Notes: a model not told the origin generated them from the letters alone. A stretch of 64,000 nucleotides of DNA from Nocardioides terrigena (GCF_003047265.1 NZ_PZYY01000006.1:355355-419354); one strand, 5' to 3'. Counted from the first letter of the stretch, positions 32,157 to 40,722 are shown. Made by a program: numbers and translations.

Positions 32157-32392
32157 GGATCGACCCTCGCGGTCGACGCAGAGAGAGGAATCCGCCAGTC
32201 CGGCCGCAGCTGCTCCCGTATGCGCTCGAGCCAAGGGTAGAAACGCGGCCGACCGCGGACCCGCCACACGGGCAGGCATCCCGGTCGCCGGGCAGTCGAA
32301 GTACTCCCAAAGGCGCGATCGGGGTTTGGGGCGCCGAAATGCCGATACATATGGTGAGCGCTCATCGGAGTGCTCACGAAAGGAGCACTGAG
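32157..32392. other. Intergenic stretch after the ligase
   Basis: About 235 nt with no convincing ORF on either strand. Its right end carries the inverted repeat listed separately at 32354-32377 and an AAGGAG ribosome binding site for the next gene. Confidence 0.5.
32354..32377. promoter_or_regulatory. Inverted repeat upstream of small gene at 32.4 kb
   Basis: GTGAGC and GCTCAC enclose 12 nt, and the left part is itself the 10-bp palindrome TGAGCGCTCA (32355-32364). AGTGCTCA and AGCACTGA follow before the ATG at 32393. The arrangement looks like an operator with repeated half-sites. Confidence 0.4.
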
Positions 32393-32647
32393 ATGGACAA
32401 GATGAAGATGCCGGCCGGGGTCACCCCGATGCCGTCGACCACGGTCGCGCGGTTCATGGCGGTCTACGACGAGCTGTGCCCGACCGTCGATGACGAGGTG
32501 CCGGTCGAGGTCTTCGCCGAGCGCCTGGTCTGGCCGCTCGGCTCGGTCCTCACGGTCGCGGAGTGGTGCCGCGACCGCGAGCTGATCGACACCGACGCCG
32601 GCATGGGCGACCCGATCCGGATCATCGAGGGGCGCTACCGCCCGTGA
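32393..32647 (+). CDS. Small conserved-looking protein, possible DNA-binding
   Basis: 84 aa, ATG after AAGGAG at 8 nt. Helical segments TTVARFMAVYDELCP, then VEVFAERLVWPLGSVLTVAEWCRDREL, could form a compact winged-helix-like fold, but no family was recognised. The upstream inverted repeat suggests autoregulation. It precedes the nuclease island by 73 nt. Confidence 0.5.
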   Translation: MDKMKMPAGVTPMPSTTVARFMAVYDELCPTVDDEVPVEVFAERLVWPLGSVLTVAEWCRDRELIDTDAGMGDPIRIIEGRYRP

Positions 32648-32708
32648 GGTAGCGCCCAAGGTGGAGAGAAGTGCGGCACACCGGTCTCCTCGTGTCGGCC
32701 GGTTGCCG

Positions 32709-32714
32709 TACTTT
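32709..32714 (+). promoter_or_regulatory. -10 box of a probably leaderless nuclease-island transcript
   Basis: TACTTT (TANNNT) ends 6 nt before the ATG at 32721, the same geometry as the ligase gene. No ribosome binding site is present at normal distance, so a leaderless mRNA starting the nuclease island is likely. Confidence 0.5.
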
Positions 32715-32720
32715 CTGGCC

Positions 32721-33506
32721 ATGGAGACTCAGGGCCGCACGTCGATCCGGTTCACCCTGAACGGCCACCGCTACGAGCTGGCCCGCCAGGACGTCGAGAG
32801 CCGCCTCGCCGACGTCGCGCCCGACGCCATCCGCCAGCACGCCGTGAAGGTGAAGGGCACCTGGTTCCCGGTCATCCAGGCATTCGAGCTCGCCACCGGC
32901 ATCCCGCGATCGGAGTTCATGTCCAACACCGCCCGCCGACACCTGGCGGCCCTGGGGTATGAGGTCGCCGGCGATGTCGAGCCGCGCACCGAGCCGCCGG
33001 CGGTCCGCGGCGCGGCCACGCCGTTAGCTGCTCCGGCACCCGCGCAGGATCCCGTCGAGGGGAAGCCAGCGGAGCTGGCGGGGGAGTGGCATACCGAGGC
33101 CAACGTCCAGGCATCCCTGGTGACCGCGCTCGCAGCCGAGGGGTGGCGCATCCTGTCGGTGGCCAACACCGCGACCAAGGAGCACGGCATCGACGTGATC
33201 GCCGCCCGGAACGGCCAGACCGTCGGAGTTGAGGTCAAGGGGTTCCCCAGCCGCGGCTACGCCGACCCGGCCCGGGCAGGCGAGCTCAAGCGCACCAGCC
33301 CGAGCACGCAGGCCGGCCACTGGTACTCCCAGGCGGTGCTCGCGGCGATGCGCCTGCGTGGCAAGGAGCCGACCTGGGGCAGCGTCATCGCGCTGCCCGA
33401 CTTCCCGCGCTACCGCGACCTGCACGCCGAGACGGCCGGATCACTGGCCGCGGCGCAGATCGACGTGTGGTGGGTCGACCAGACCGGCGCGGTGCACCGG
33501 CCGTGA
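32721..33506 (+). CDS. PD-(D/E)xK-type nuclease with N-terminal DNA-recognition-like domain
   Basis: 261 aa. Residues 1-85 form a small domain often seen fused to nucleases in actinobacteria (RFTLNGHRYELARQDVE, then WFPVIQAFELATGIPRSEF and TARRHLAALGYEV). After a Pro/Ala linker, residues 120-255 hold a restriction-endonuclease-like fold with the signature HGIDVIAARNGQTVGVEVKG, giving the D...ExK catalytic set, and AVLAAMRLRGKEP. Probable DNA endonuclease, perhaps modification-dependent. First gene of a three-gene block with GTGA/ATGA overlaps; the following genes also look like nucleases. No methylase is adjacent. Confidence 0.65.
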   Translation: METQGRTSIRFTLNGHRYELARQDVESRLADVAPDAIRQHAVKVKGTWFPVIQAFELATGIPRSEFMSNTARRHLAALGYEVAGDVEPRTEPPAVRGAATPLAAPAPAQDPVEGKPAELAGEWHTEANVQASLVTALAAEGWRILSVANTATKEHGIDVIAARNGQTVGVEVKGFPSRGYADPARAGELKRTSPSTQAGHWYSQAVLAAMRLRGKEPTWGSVIALPDFPRYRDLHAETAGSLAAAQIDVWWVDQTGAVHRP

Positions 33507-34210
33507 CCGTCGCCCGGTGGTACTTGCGGCCGGAAGGCGAGGACCTCACCCTCCGAAAGGCGCCGCGGTTGGCCAGCTGGAACAAGGCGACCGACCCCGA
33601 CCAGGTCCGGTTGCGCGAATACCTCGAGGACACCGCCGAGCTCCTGGCGCCCGCCATGGTCCTCGGCCCCTGGGCGCTCCGACTCGACATTGGGCTGCCA
33701 GCCGGGCGCGACCTCATCGACATGGCCGACCTGGACAACTATGCCTTCCCACTGGCCACCCGGCCCCGCAACGAGGACCTGGTGACGGTGTGGTGCAGCA
33801 AGCGGCACGCGGACACCTCACGGGTACTCGTCGCCCCCGCGGCCGAGAGTGCGGCACCCAGCGCCACCTACACCGTGCGCACGACCGCGTCGGCCGCGAC
33901 CACGGCCTTCAAGGAGCAGGTCCGGTCCGCGGTGGTCGACGCTGCCACGATCCCGACCGGCGCCGTGCATCTGCAGCTGGCGTTCGTCGTCGGCCCGCAG
34001 CGCAACTGGCTCACGCTCTGGAAGCCCACGATCGACGCCCTCGACCCGCTCTTGGGCCGCACTCGTGCAGACCGCGACTGGCATCCGCAAGACGGCCGGA
34101 TCACCGATCTCGGCCTCCACGTCACCGTCGATCCCTCGCTCGGCCACGACATCCTGGTCAGCATCGCCGCGGCGCCGGCCGCCGCACCTAGAACGGAAGG
34201 CCCTCGATGA
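33503..34210 (+). CDS. Possible RusA-like or unknown DNA-processing protein
   Basis: 235 aa; GTG overlaps the preceding stop. The order GPWALRLDIGLPAG, then MADLDNYAFPLA with an Asp-x-Asp-Asn, AVHLQLAFVVGP, and WKPTIDALDPLLG resembles RusA Holliday-junction resolvases, in which a DxDN motif and a KP..DAL helix hold the metal-binding acids. The match is partial and spaced irregularly, so this is a weak hypothesis. Overlap with both neighbours indicates that it works with the nuclease before it and the GIY-YIG protein after it. Confidence 0.45.
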   Translation: MTVARWYLRPEGEDLTLRKAPRLASWNKATDPDQVRLREYLEDTAELLAPAMVLGPWALRLDIGLPAGRDLIDMADLDNYAFPLATRPRNEDLVTVWCSKRHADTSRVLVAPAAESAAPSATYTVRTTASAATTAFKEQVRSAVVDAATIPTGAVHLQLAFVVGPQRNWLTLWKPTIDALDPLLGRTRADRDWHPQDGRITDLGLHVTVDPSLGHDILVSIAAAPAAAPRTEGPR

Positions 34211-35016
34211 CGCTCACGTTCGGCTCAGTGATCACCAGCGCTGGCCTCGACCCGGCCGAGGCGCTGGTCATCCGGCACGCCTACGGGCGTGAGCACGAAG
34301 ACGGCACAGTGGGCATCCACGGCGACTCCTCCGACGCCGAGATCTTGGCTTATACGAGCGTCCAGTCGGCCAACACCCGCACCTTCCCGGCCGCGCCTCC
34401 CCGCGTCTGGATCGTGTTCCGGCCTGAGGGTGGGGACCGCGCACGGCTGTGGTCGGTCCTGGTGAATCACGGCGAGACCGCGCACGACGGGCTGCTTCGC
34501 ACCTTCCACCTCGAGCCGTCGGAACTGATGAGCGACCTGCGGAACCGGTTGGTGATCCAGTGGCGCTCCCCGCGAACCTGGAGGATCAACGCGACCACCG
34601 CGGCCGCGTATCCGGTGATGGAGATCGCCGACGCCGAGCCCGTGAGGTTCCCCGGCTTCGACGCCCTCACGCTGGACTACCCCCAGCTGCAGGCCGTCAT
34701 CCGAGAGCACCGCTACGCCGCATGGCGCACCGCCCTCTCATCAGTGATCGGGGTCTACCTCATCACCGACACCCGCGACGGCCGCCACTACGTCGGCAAG
34801 GCCGACGGCGCCGAGAACATCCTCCAGCGCTGGGCCGCCTACGCGACCAACGGCCACGGTGGCAACGTGGAGCTCCGCAACCTGGACCCGGCCAGCTTCC
34901 GCCTGTCGGTGCTGCGGGTCTTCGACCCGGCAACCCCCACCCGCGAGATCGACGCCGCCGAAAGCCACTACAAGTACGCCCTCGACTCACGCCGGCACGG
35001 CCTCAACCGCAACTGA
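34207..35016 (+). CDS. GIY-YIG nuclease domain protein
   Basis: 269 aa; ATG overlaps the preceding stop. The N-terminal 175 residues are an unrecognised domain. The C-terminal GIY-YIG domain (about 178-265) shows GVYLITDTRDGRHYVGKADG, then RWAAYATNGHGGN and a late Glu in AESHYKYAL. That is the usual Y-x(10)-YVG, Arg and Glu layout of this nuclease fold. The N-terminal domain might recognise target DNA. It closes the overlapping three-gene nuclease block. Confidence 0.7.
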   Translation: MTLTFGSVITSAGLDPAEALVIRHAYGREHEDGTVGIHGDSSDAEILAYTSVQSANTRTFPAAPPRVWIVFRPEGGDRARLWSVLVNHGETAHDGLLRTFHLEPSELMSDLRNRLVIQWRSPRTWRINATTAAAYPVMEIADAEPVRFPGFDALTLDYPQLQAVIREHRYAAWRTALSSVIGVYLITDTRDGRHYVGKADGAENILQRWAAYATNGHGGNVELRNLDPASFRLSVLRVFDPATPTREIDAAESHYKYALDSRRHGLNRN

Positions 35017-35056
35017 TCCGCCCACTTCTGTCAGTCCTGTGCGGCAGAGTTCCCTC

Positions 35057-36295
35057 GTGCCACTGACGGCGCAGCACGCCGCGGCAGGCGTGCTCGACGC
35101 AACCGTTGACCCGCTCGGCGAAGGTACGCCCTGGGAGGCGATCCACCGAGCGCGACCACGCGCGCCCCTGACGTGTCGCGAGTGCGGGCATGGGCTCCAC
35201 GCCAAGCTCTCGCCAAAGGGGCTGAGGTTCTTCGCCCACGACCGGGCCGCGTCGACGTGCTCGCTGGTCGGCGAGACCATGGCCCACCGGCTGCTCAAGC
35301 TGCAGCTGGCCTCGGCGATCCGCGACGCTGGCTGGTACGCCGAACTCGAGGTCGCCGGCGAGGGCTGGCGGGCCGACGTGCTTGCCACCAGCCCCGACGG
35401 CACGAGGCGGATGGCATGGGAGGCACAGCTGGCACAGATCACCGTTGACGAGCTGCGCGAGCGCACCACGAGGATGGAGGCCTCCGGGGTGCCGGTGTGC
35501 TGGGTCACCGATCATGACCGGCCGTGGATCGGAGCAGTACCCGCGATTCAGATCTCCCAGCCCACCGAGCCATCGCAGGCCGCAGCCACCGATGCCGAGG
35601 TCGTCGACGGGACCAGCGTGTTCCGTGAGCGGTGGTGCCCGAGTCGGCGCTGTGAGAACGACGGCGGCGCTCCTGGCCCGTGCCCTGGCCACGGCTGGTG
35701 GGGGCCGGTCGTGCCCGCCGTGGGCCTCGGAGTCTTAGTCGCCGGCGTCCTGGCCGGCACGGTCAGAACGCACCAGGTCGTCCCGGGCAGATCCGTGACA
35801 TTCCTTCCCCTCCCAGCGCCGATCGTGTGGACCACTCGGCCGCACGTCAACGCCGAACGCGCCCAACTGGATGCAGGGGAGCGCCGGCGTGAGTACGACG
35901 AACTCGCGGACGCGGAGCGTGAGCGCCACCTGGCGGCGATCGCGGCCAAGCTCGCCCGCCAGCAGGCACTCACGCCGCCGGCGGTCGAGCTCGTTCGCCG
36001 AGAGGCGCGAGGCTACGTCGGCGTGCGAGACGCGGCCCCGGAGTGGGCGATGGGCGTGCCGCTGTTCGTCCACGACATGCCGCAGGGGGTGATCAGCCCG
36101 GTCGTCAGCAGGATCTCGGCCGAGGTCCTCGAGCGGCTCCGCGGCCTGACGCTGTTCGTCGCCACCGATGCTGAGCGGCGCGCCCTCGCGCGGGCGTGCG
36201 GATCCAAGCAACGGATCGTGCTGTTCGAGGTGGAGATTCTGGAACAGCCGCGGCCGCCCGGGGTGACCTACAGGAGGGCCGGGCGGGTGCGGTAG
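35057..36295 (+). CDS. CoiA-like protein with membrane segment and coiled coil
   Basis: 412 aa from GTG 35057. Residues 35-150 match the CoiA competence-protein pattern: a Cys/His start (LTCRECGHGLHAK), GLRFFAHD, ETMAHRLLKLQLASAI, ELEVAGEGWRADVLA, then WEAQLAQIT. That is a restriction-endonuclease-like core with Asp, Glu and Gln in the expected positions. A hydrophobic segment follows near 220-240 and a charged coiled coil near 280-315 (ERRREYDELADAERERHLA). CoiA processes incoming ssDNA in competence; here it could act on DNA in conjugation or defence. Its 3' end overlaps the convergent next gene by 28 nt. Confidence 0.62.
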   Translation: MPLTAQHAAAGVLDATVDPLGEGTPWEAIHRARPRAPLTCRECGHGLHAKLSPKGLRFFAHDRAASTCSLVGETMAHRLLKLQLASAIRDAGWYAELEVAGEGWRADVLATSPDGTRRMAWEAQLAQITVDELRERTTRMEASGVPVCWVTDHDRPWIGAVPAIQISQPTEPSQAAATDAEVVDGTSVFRERWCPSRRCENDGGAPGPCPGHGWWGPVVPAVGLGVLVAGVLAGTVRTHQVVPGRSVTFLPLPAPIVWTTRPHVNAERAQLDAGERRREYDELADAERERHLAAIAAKLARQQALTPPAVELVRREARGYVGVRDAAPEWAMGVPLFVHDMPQGVISPVVSRISAEVLERLRGLTLFVATDAERRALARACGSKQRIVLFEVEILEQPRPPGVTYRRAGRVR

Positions 36296-36951
36296 ACCTG
36301 AACCTGGTCGCGGAGCTCGTTGCTGGCGATCGCCAGACCGGCGTACGCCGCGGCCGCGGCTGCCAGGTTGAACGACGAAGCTGGAGTGCAGACGACGTCG
36401 GAGGCACTCAGGGAGCCGTCCTCGAGGCGGTCGGCGAAGGTGTCGGCGGCCGCGGCCGCGTCAGCTGCGTGCTGGGTGATCCCCGCCGGTACGGGCTTTC
36501 CGGCGCCGGAGACGAATGCCTCCCACACGAACAGTTCTGCGTCGCCGGCCAGCCACGGGTCGGGCCGGGTGGTGCACCGCAGCCCGGGGACCCCGGAGCC
36601 CACCCGCTCGAGCACCCAGGCCATCTGCACCAGCCCCGTGGCCAGGGCGCCGCTGCCGGCGCCGGCCGACCAGGGCCTGGAGCGACCGTCGACGGTCTCG
36701 CCCTGGCGCGCCTGCCCCAGGGTCCTCCATCCGTCGACGGGCCCGATCGGACTGACCGGAACCATCAGGGGAGCCTCGAACCCGAGCGCCACGGGCACGC
36801 CGCCGGCGAGTGCCTCGAGCACGGCGAGGGCTGCGCCCTCGGGATGGCTGCCACCCTCGCCGACCGGTCGTCGGCCGGGAAGGTCAAGAGCGGCCCAGGC
36901 GAAGTTGTTCCGAACCGAGCCGACGTCGACGGCAACGACTCGCGTTTCCAT
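36268..36951 (-). CDS. RNase H-fold predicted nuclease, DUF429-like
   Basis: 227 aa. It begins METRVVAVDVGSVRNNFAWA, the first strand and Asp of an RNase H-like fold, followed by VALGFEAPLMVP with a second acidic residue, and a late HAADAAAAADTFADRL with Asp. This resembles DUF429-type predicted nucleases. It is convergent with the CoiA-like gene, sharing 28 nt at the 3' ends, and lies 5 nt after the next minus-strand gene, so it belongs to that operon. Confidence 0.55.
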   Translation of the reverse strand: METRVVAVDVGSVRNNFAWAALDLPGRRPVGEGGSHPEGAALAVLEALAGGVPVALGFEAPLMVPVSPIGPVDGWRTLGQARQGETVDGRSRPWSAGAGSGALATGLVQMAWVLERVGSGVPGLRCTTRPDPWLAGDAELFVWEAFVSGAGKPVPAGITQHAADAAAAADTFADRLEDGSLSASDVVCTPASSFNLAAAAAAYAGLAIASNELRDQVQVYRTRPALL

Positions 36952-36956
36952 CGGCG

Positions 36957-37751
36957 TCACGGGGCGAGGTTGACGCGGTAGACGGTCGGATCCGCGGCCG
37001 CGGCTACGGTCTTGCGGTCGTACTCGGCCAGCGTTGGGTCGGTGAGCGCGTTGGTCACCACTGCCAGGAGCCACGCAGTGTGGGTCTCGGCGGTGCGCAG
37101 CTCGTTGCGCGTCAGGAGGACCGAGGGCATGGAGCTCGAGACGCCCTTGACCTCGATGTGACGCTCCTGGCCGTCGTTGCGGATTGCGGTCAGGTCCCAT
37201 CCACACTTGAGGTGGGCGACGCGGGTCACGTCCCATCCTGCTGCTTCGTAGTGATGCTGGACCGCGGCCTCAGCGGCCAGCTCGACCTTGCGATTCGTAG
37301 CGGCGTCGCCGAAACCGGCTCCCCAAGCTCCGACGGCGATCGTGCTCGAGGTCTCGCGCGGGTCGCCGGGGTGGACCGGTGTTTCGATGGGGCCGCTGTA
37401 CTCCCGCACCAGGACGGGAACCGACCGTGGGTGCGTCCGGTAGCCCAGGCCGCGCTGGGTGAGGACCTTGACCAGGTCCGTGCGGAGCGGGATCAGCCGG
37501 TGGCGGGTCTCGGTGCCGATCTCGAGCAGTTCGGCCCACAGGGTCATGATGTTGCCGGGGGAGCGGTGCCAGCCGTCGTCGTAGGGCGCCGCGGTGTCCC
37601 ACAGGTAGGCGTGGAGGAGTGTGAGGAGCTCTTCCTGCTCCTCGGCCGGGTAGTGCTTGAGCGGGACCCGGGCGCGGCCGAGTTGGTCGGCGCGGCTCAG
37701 GCCGGCACGGATGAGGTCGACGAGCCGGGCGTTGGAGTCGTGCGAGCTCAC
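36957..37751 (-). CDS. DUF3883-type predicted nuclease
   Basis: 264 aa; GTG 37751 overlaps the upstream stop. The C-terminal half (about 155-262) is a DUF3883-like PD-(D/E)xK domain: KVELAAEAAVQHHYEAAGWDV, then CGWDLTAI, RHIEVKG and LLTRNELRTAE. It usually occurs in restriction and defence proteins. The N-terminal half is unassigned and helical. It is the second EVKG-type nuclease within 4 kb; together with the RNase H-like, HNH and GIY-YIG genes it makes this region strikingly nuclease-rich. Confidence 0.68.
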   Translation of the reverse strand: MSSHDSNARLVDLIRAGLSRADQLGRARVPLKHYPAEEQEELLTLLHAYLWDTAAPYDDGWHRSPGNIMTLWAELLEIGTETRHRLIPLRTDLVKVLTQRGLGYRTHPRSVPVLVREYSGPIETPVHPGDPRETSSTIAVGAWGAGFGDAATNRKVELAAEAAVQHHYEAAGWDVTRVAHLKCGWDLTAIRNDGQERHIEVKGVSSSMPSVLLTRNELRTAETHTAWLLAVVTNALTDPTLAEYDRKTVAAAADPTVYRVNLAP

Positions 37752-38065
37752 GGGGGATCGCTCGCCGTTCCTCGCGGGTACTCGATGTCGAAGTGCGAGG
37801 CGATGATCTCGGTCGTCTCGCAGCCCCAGCCGGCGCGGCGATCCATCGGGTCGGGATCGTCGTCGATGTCGTCGCAGACTCCTGAGCCGGATCCGCAGTC
37901 GCGGTGTAATGCGATGAGCTTGCGGGCGAGCGGGTCGTTGATCGTGTTGAGGCGACGCATGGCGTCCACCCACCTCGAGACCGGTGCCTGGCTATCGTCC
38001 ACCTCGTACACCACGTCCATGTGCTCGGCCGCGCTGGCTTCCTCGTCGTACTCGTAGCGGACCAT
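37748..38065 (-). CDS. Small acidic protein upstream of DUF3883 gene
   Basis: 105 aa, ATG at 38065 overlapping the end of the preceding gene. Strongly acidic, with MVRYEYDEEASAAEHMDVV at the start, a basic helix in the middle (RWVDAMRRLN) and an Asp cluster (CDDIDDDPD). Such acidity suggests a DNA-mimic or an inhibitor of the adjacent nuclease, but that is speculation. Overlaps on both sides indicate co-translation with its neighbours. Confidence 0.5.
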   Translation of the reverse strand: MVRYEYDEEASAAEHMDVVYEVDDSQAPVSRWVDAMRRLNTINDPLARKLIALHRDCGSGSGVCDDIDDDPDPMDRRAGWGCETTEIIASHFDIEYPRGTASDPP

Positions 38066-38319
38066 CAGCGCATCCCGAAGAACGAGGTGATCCGGTCGAC
38101 CTGCTGCTGGTCGAGGAGCGCCGGCCGGCAGGCCCCGTAGGCGTTGGTCAGGTCGATCACCAGCTGACGGGTCTGGTCGAGGCTCAGGTCGATCGTCGCC
38201 GTCTCCCCGTCGATGCTGGTGACCTTGAGGTCGATGCGCTGGACGTCCTCGTCGACGTATCGGGCATGAGCCCCGATCTTCTTGGCCCGGACGGCCTCGC
38301 TGCGCTTGAAGAGTCCCAC
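38065..38319 (-). CDS. Small hypothetical protein
   Basis: 84 aa. A basic start (MGLFKRSEAVRAKK) is followed by an alternating beta/helix stretch (VQRIDLKVTSIDGETATIDLSL) and a helical end. No family recognised. It leads the three-gene group 38065-36957; upstream is a gap of about 80 nt. Confidence 0.5.
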   Translation of the reverse strand: MGLFKRSEAVRAKKIGAHARYVDEDVQRIDLKVTSIDGETATIDLSLDQTRQLVIDLTNAYGACRPALLDQQQVDRITSFFGMR

Positions 38320-38398
38320 GGGTGAATCGTGGCACGCCGGGCCCCTTGGCCGGGCGAGAACAGAACGAGGCAGCCCGGGCCATGGTTCTTGGGCGGCG

Positions 38399-39220
38399 CT
38401 ACAGAGAAGGCAGGGCCCGGATCCGCTCAGGCATCAAGGACATGTCGGCGCCGAACGGGATCACGGTGAAGACCTTGCTCACGTCGGTCATGCTGATCCG
38501 GGCCGGGTTCAGTGCCGGGAGTGCGGCGCCGAGCGGGCGGATGCGCTCCAACCCGACCTGAGCTGCGGCCCGGTCCAGGCGGTCGTCGTGATCCGGTCCC
38601 GACGGGTAGGTGCGGCCGACGACCAGCAGCACGACCTTGCCGATGCCGATGGACTCGGAGGCGTTGATCGGCCCGGTCTGGATGCTGAAACCGCTCGGTC
38701 GACGGAGGGCGTCGAGGTAGACCCGGGAGTCCCCGTGGAGCGCGAGGGCGTAGGGGACCCTGGGCGGATCAGCGGGCCCGACGTAGTCGGCCACCCGCGC
38801 GGCGTATACCCGAACGCCCTTGGGCGTGCCGCCGTGGCCTGTGCTGAAGCGTCGCAGGAGCAACTCCCTGCTGGCCTCGGCGCCCAGCACCCCGGAACCG
38901 CGCTCGAGGGCGAAGAGCAGCGTGACCCAGACCGCCCAGTCGCCGAGGTGGTCCAGCGTCTTGCGGGTCACGGGCGCGCCCGTCTCGATCAGACTCATCA
39001 TGTCGGGCCGCATGTGCAGGGCGCTCGTCGCCTGGTTGTGCGCATCGCAGAGGGTCGTCCAGAACTGAGCGAGGTCCTCGCGGTTGGGGTCGATGCCGAA
39101 CCGCTTCCACAGGGTCTGCGGGATGATGTGCTCGAGGGTCGGACCGGCGAGCGCTCCGCACAGCAGGCACTGACCTGAGCCAGGGTCCGGTGTTGCCTTG
39201 TGGGCTGTCGTGGTGCTCAC
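38399..39220 (-). CDS. HNH endonuclease domain protein
   Basis: 273 aa from GTG 39220, which overlaps the upstream TAG. The N-terminus holds an HNH zinc-type nuclease core: CLLCGAL, TLEHIIPQTLW, and TTLCDAHNQA, giving two CxxC/H pairs with the central His-Glu-His. The remaining 220 residues are unassigned and end VFTVIPFG near the terminus. Translational coupling suggests that it acts with the HTH-like protein encoded before it. Confidence 0.62.
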   Translation of the reverse strand: MSTTTAHKATPDPGSGQCLLCGALAGPTLEHIIPQTLWKRFGIDPNREDLAQFWTTLCDAHNQATSALHMRPDMMSLIETGAPVTRKTLDHLGDWAVWVTLLFALERGSGVLGAEASRELLLRRFSTGHGGTPKGVRVYAARVADYVGPADPPRVPYALALHGDSRVYLDALRRPSGFSIQTGPINASESIGIGKVVLLVVGRTYPSGPDHDDRLDRAAAQVGLERIRPLGAALPALNPARISMTDVSKVFTVIPFGADMSLMPERIRALPSL

Positions 39221-39852
39221 TAAGTCGCCTTCGGCTCGAGGTAGCCGATCGGACCGCCGCTGGAGACGACGATGCGGCTTTCCATAATCTGCTTGGCCAT
39301 CCGGCGCAGGTGGCCCGGGGTGTTCTGGGGGTAGGTCACCGACATACCGGGGTGAACGCGTGCGAGGAGCTGCCCTGCGTAGTGGTGCCGCGGGACGTCC
39401 TCGTCGGCCCTGGTGACGCTGTCGGCTCGCTCGAGGATCCGGTAGGCCGCGACCGGGAAGGTCGCCACGGTCACGACGAACAGCTCGTTGTCGACGACCT
39501 TGGCGGGGTCGGAGCGCCACCACCGGAGGCTGGCGGCCTCGAGCTCGTCGTCACTGTGCTCGACGTGGAAGCCCATCCACCGGCGGGGGTCGGCGGGGTA
39601 CTTCGTGCGGTCGGCCTCTTCCCGTGCATCGGTGCGCAGCACGGTGAGGGCGCCCGACGTCACCAGGAGCCGGTCACGGCCGGTCAGGTGCTCGACCTCC
39701 GTGGCTGTGATCGGCGTGCTCAGGATCCCAGCCCGGACGAGCTTGTCGACGCCGGCAGGGTTGAGCTCGAGCCGGGCGGCGGCCTGGGTGCGGGTGAGGG
39801 TGTCGGACTTATGCGTGGGTGTCGCGGGCGGAGCGAACGTCGGCAGCGGCAT
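39220..39852 (-). CDS. Protein with N-terminal helix-turn-helix-like segment
   Basis: 210 aa. Residues 18-58 look like a short helix-turn-helix (LTRTQAAARLELNPAGVDKLV, trimmed here to the core LTRTQAAARLE and GVDKLVRAGIL). The rest has mixed alpha/beta character with a basic end, HLRRMAKQIMESR. It may regulate itself and the downstream HNH nuclease: a 14-bp palindrome and a -10-like TAGGAT lie upstream. Confidence 0.5.
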   Translation of the reverse strand: MPLPTFAPPATPTHKSDTLTRTQAAARLELNPAGVDKLVRAGILSTPITATEVEHLTGRDRLLVTSGALTVLRTDAREEADRTKYPADPRRWMGFHVEHSDDELEAASLRWWRSDPAKVVDNELFVVTVATFPVAAYRILERADSVTRADEDVPRHHYAGQLLARVHPGMSVTYPQNTPGHLRRMAKQIMESRIVVSSGGPIGYLEPKAT

Positions 39853-39914
39853 GTGCTGTCCCTTCGGTAGGGGCCGGCCCTGAACCTCGGTGGTCCCTGG
39901 GCATCGGTAGGCCC

Positions 39915-39939
39915 ATCCTACCTGTGCGTTGACTAACGC
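39915..39939 (-). promoter_or_regulatory. Promoter and palindromic operator of the HTH/HNH pair
   Basis: GCGTT-GACT-AACGC is a palindromic 14-mer at 39926-39939. On the minus strand a -10-like TAGGAT (39920-39915) follows directly, about 60 nt from the start at 39852. The palindrome would overlap the -35 to -10 spacer, a usual place for a repressor site. Confidence 0.45.
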
Positions 39940-40023
39940 AACGAATGGATTTGAACCGATCCCTCCCGTCGGCGAGGAGCGGCGATGGGGACCGGTGTGC
40001 GCCGTCCGAGAGGCCTGGGACGA

Positions 40024-40617
40024 CTACCGCCTCTTGCCTCCCTCGAAGCTGCCGGGAACGAGGCGATCCATGGCGTCCCGCCGTTCGTGGTAGGTGACCT
40101 GCCCGCCGCCGCTGCACTCGGTCACGCCCGCGCGCGTCTGCTTGGTGTGGGCTTCCACTGTCCAGTCGCCCGCCTTCAGCGTGACGGTCACGCTCTGCAA
40201 GCACACTGGGCACTTCCGGGTTCGAGTGGGCGCGGGCTTCTTCGTCTCGCCGCCGCTCTTCCCCTTGACGGTGCCTCTGCTGGTCTTCTTGTACTTGCAC
40301 TTGATGCACTTGCCCAGCTCGTCGTCGAAGGAGAGCACCGACTTCTGCTTCTTGCAGACCGGGCAAACCTTCGTCTGGACGGGTGCGGTGACCTTGCCCC
40401 GCTTGCCGTAGCCCTGTGCGCAGCGAGGTCGCTCTGGCGGAGCCGTCTGGGTCATCTGGGCCTGCAGATACGCCTCGCAGGAAGCATGGAGGGAGAGGTA
40501 CTCCTCCGCGGCGGCAAGTTCATCAGGCGTGAGTGATCCGTCCGCAGCGTCCACGAGCTCCCGCATCCGACGAAGCTTCCGTCGGTGGGCGGGTTGCAAG
40601 CGATAGGCGTAGCCCAT
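40024..40617 (-). CDS. Zinc-ribbon-like basic protein
   Basis: 197 aa. Two CPVC motifs (KVCPVCKK and RKCPVCLQ) flank a CIKCKYKK motif, with Lys-rich linkers, and the last part has a further Cys/His region (VTECSGGG, YHERR). The N-terminus is a helical segment. It resembles a double zinc ribbon that binds nucleic acid. Base composition is slightly less GC-rich than neighbours, hinting at separate origin. No partner is obvious. Confidence 0.5.
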   Translation of the reverse strand: MGYAYRLQPAHRRKLRRMRELVDAADGSLTPDELAAAEEYLSLHASCEAYLQAQMTQTAPPERPRCAQGYGKRGKVTAPVQTKVCPVCKKQKSVLSFDDELGKCIKCKYKKTSRGTVKGKSGGETKKPAPTRTRKCPVCLQSVTVTLKAGDWTVEAHTKQTRAGVTECSGGGQVTYHERRDAMDRLVPGSFEGGKRR

Positions 40618-40722
40618 CCTGCCGGTCCTTCTCTGTTCAGGCCCGCCCGTTTTGGCGGTGCTGCAAGGGAAGCACAGGCGCCCGACACGAGAGACCGATT
40701 CCGGAGGTTCTGCGCGCTGCCT

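Noticed and set aside
39940..39965. GGTTCAAATCC on the minus strand, resembling a tRNA T-loop and thus an attachment site
   Set aside because: The flanks do not form a T-stem or an acceptor stem, and no second copy was noticed.
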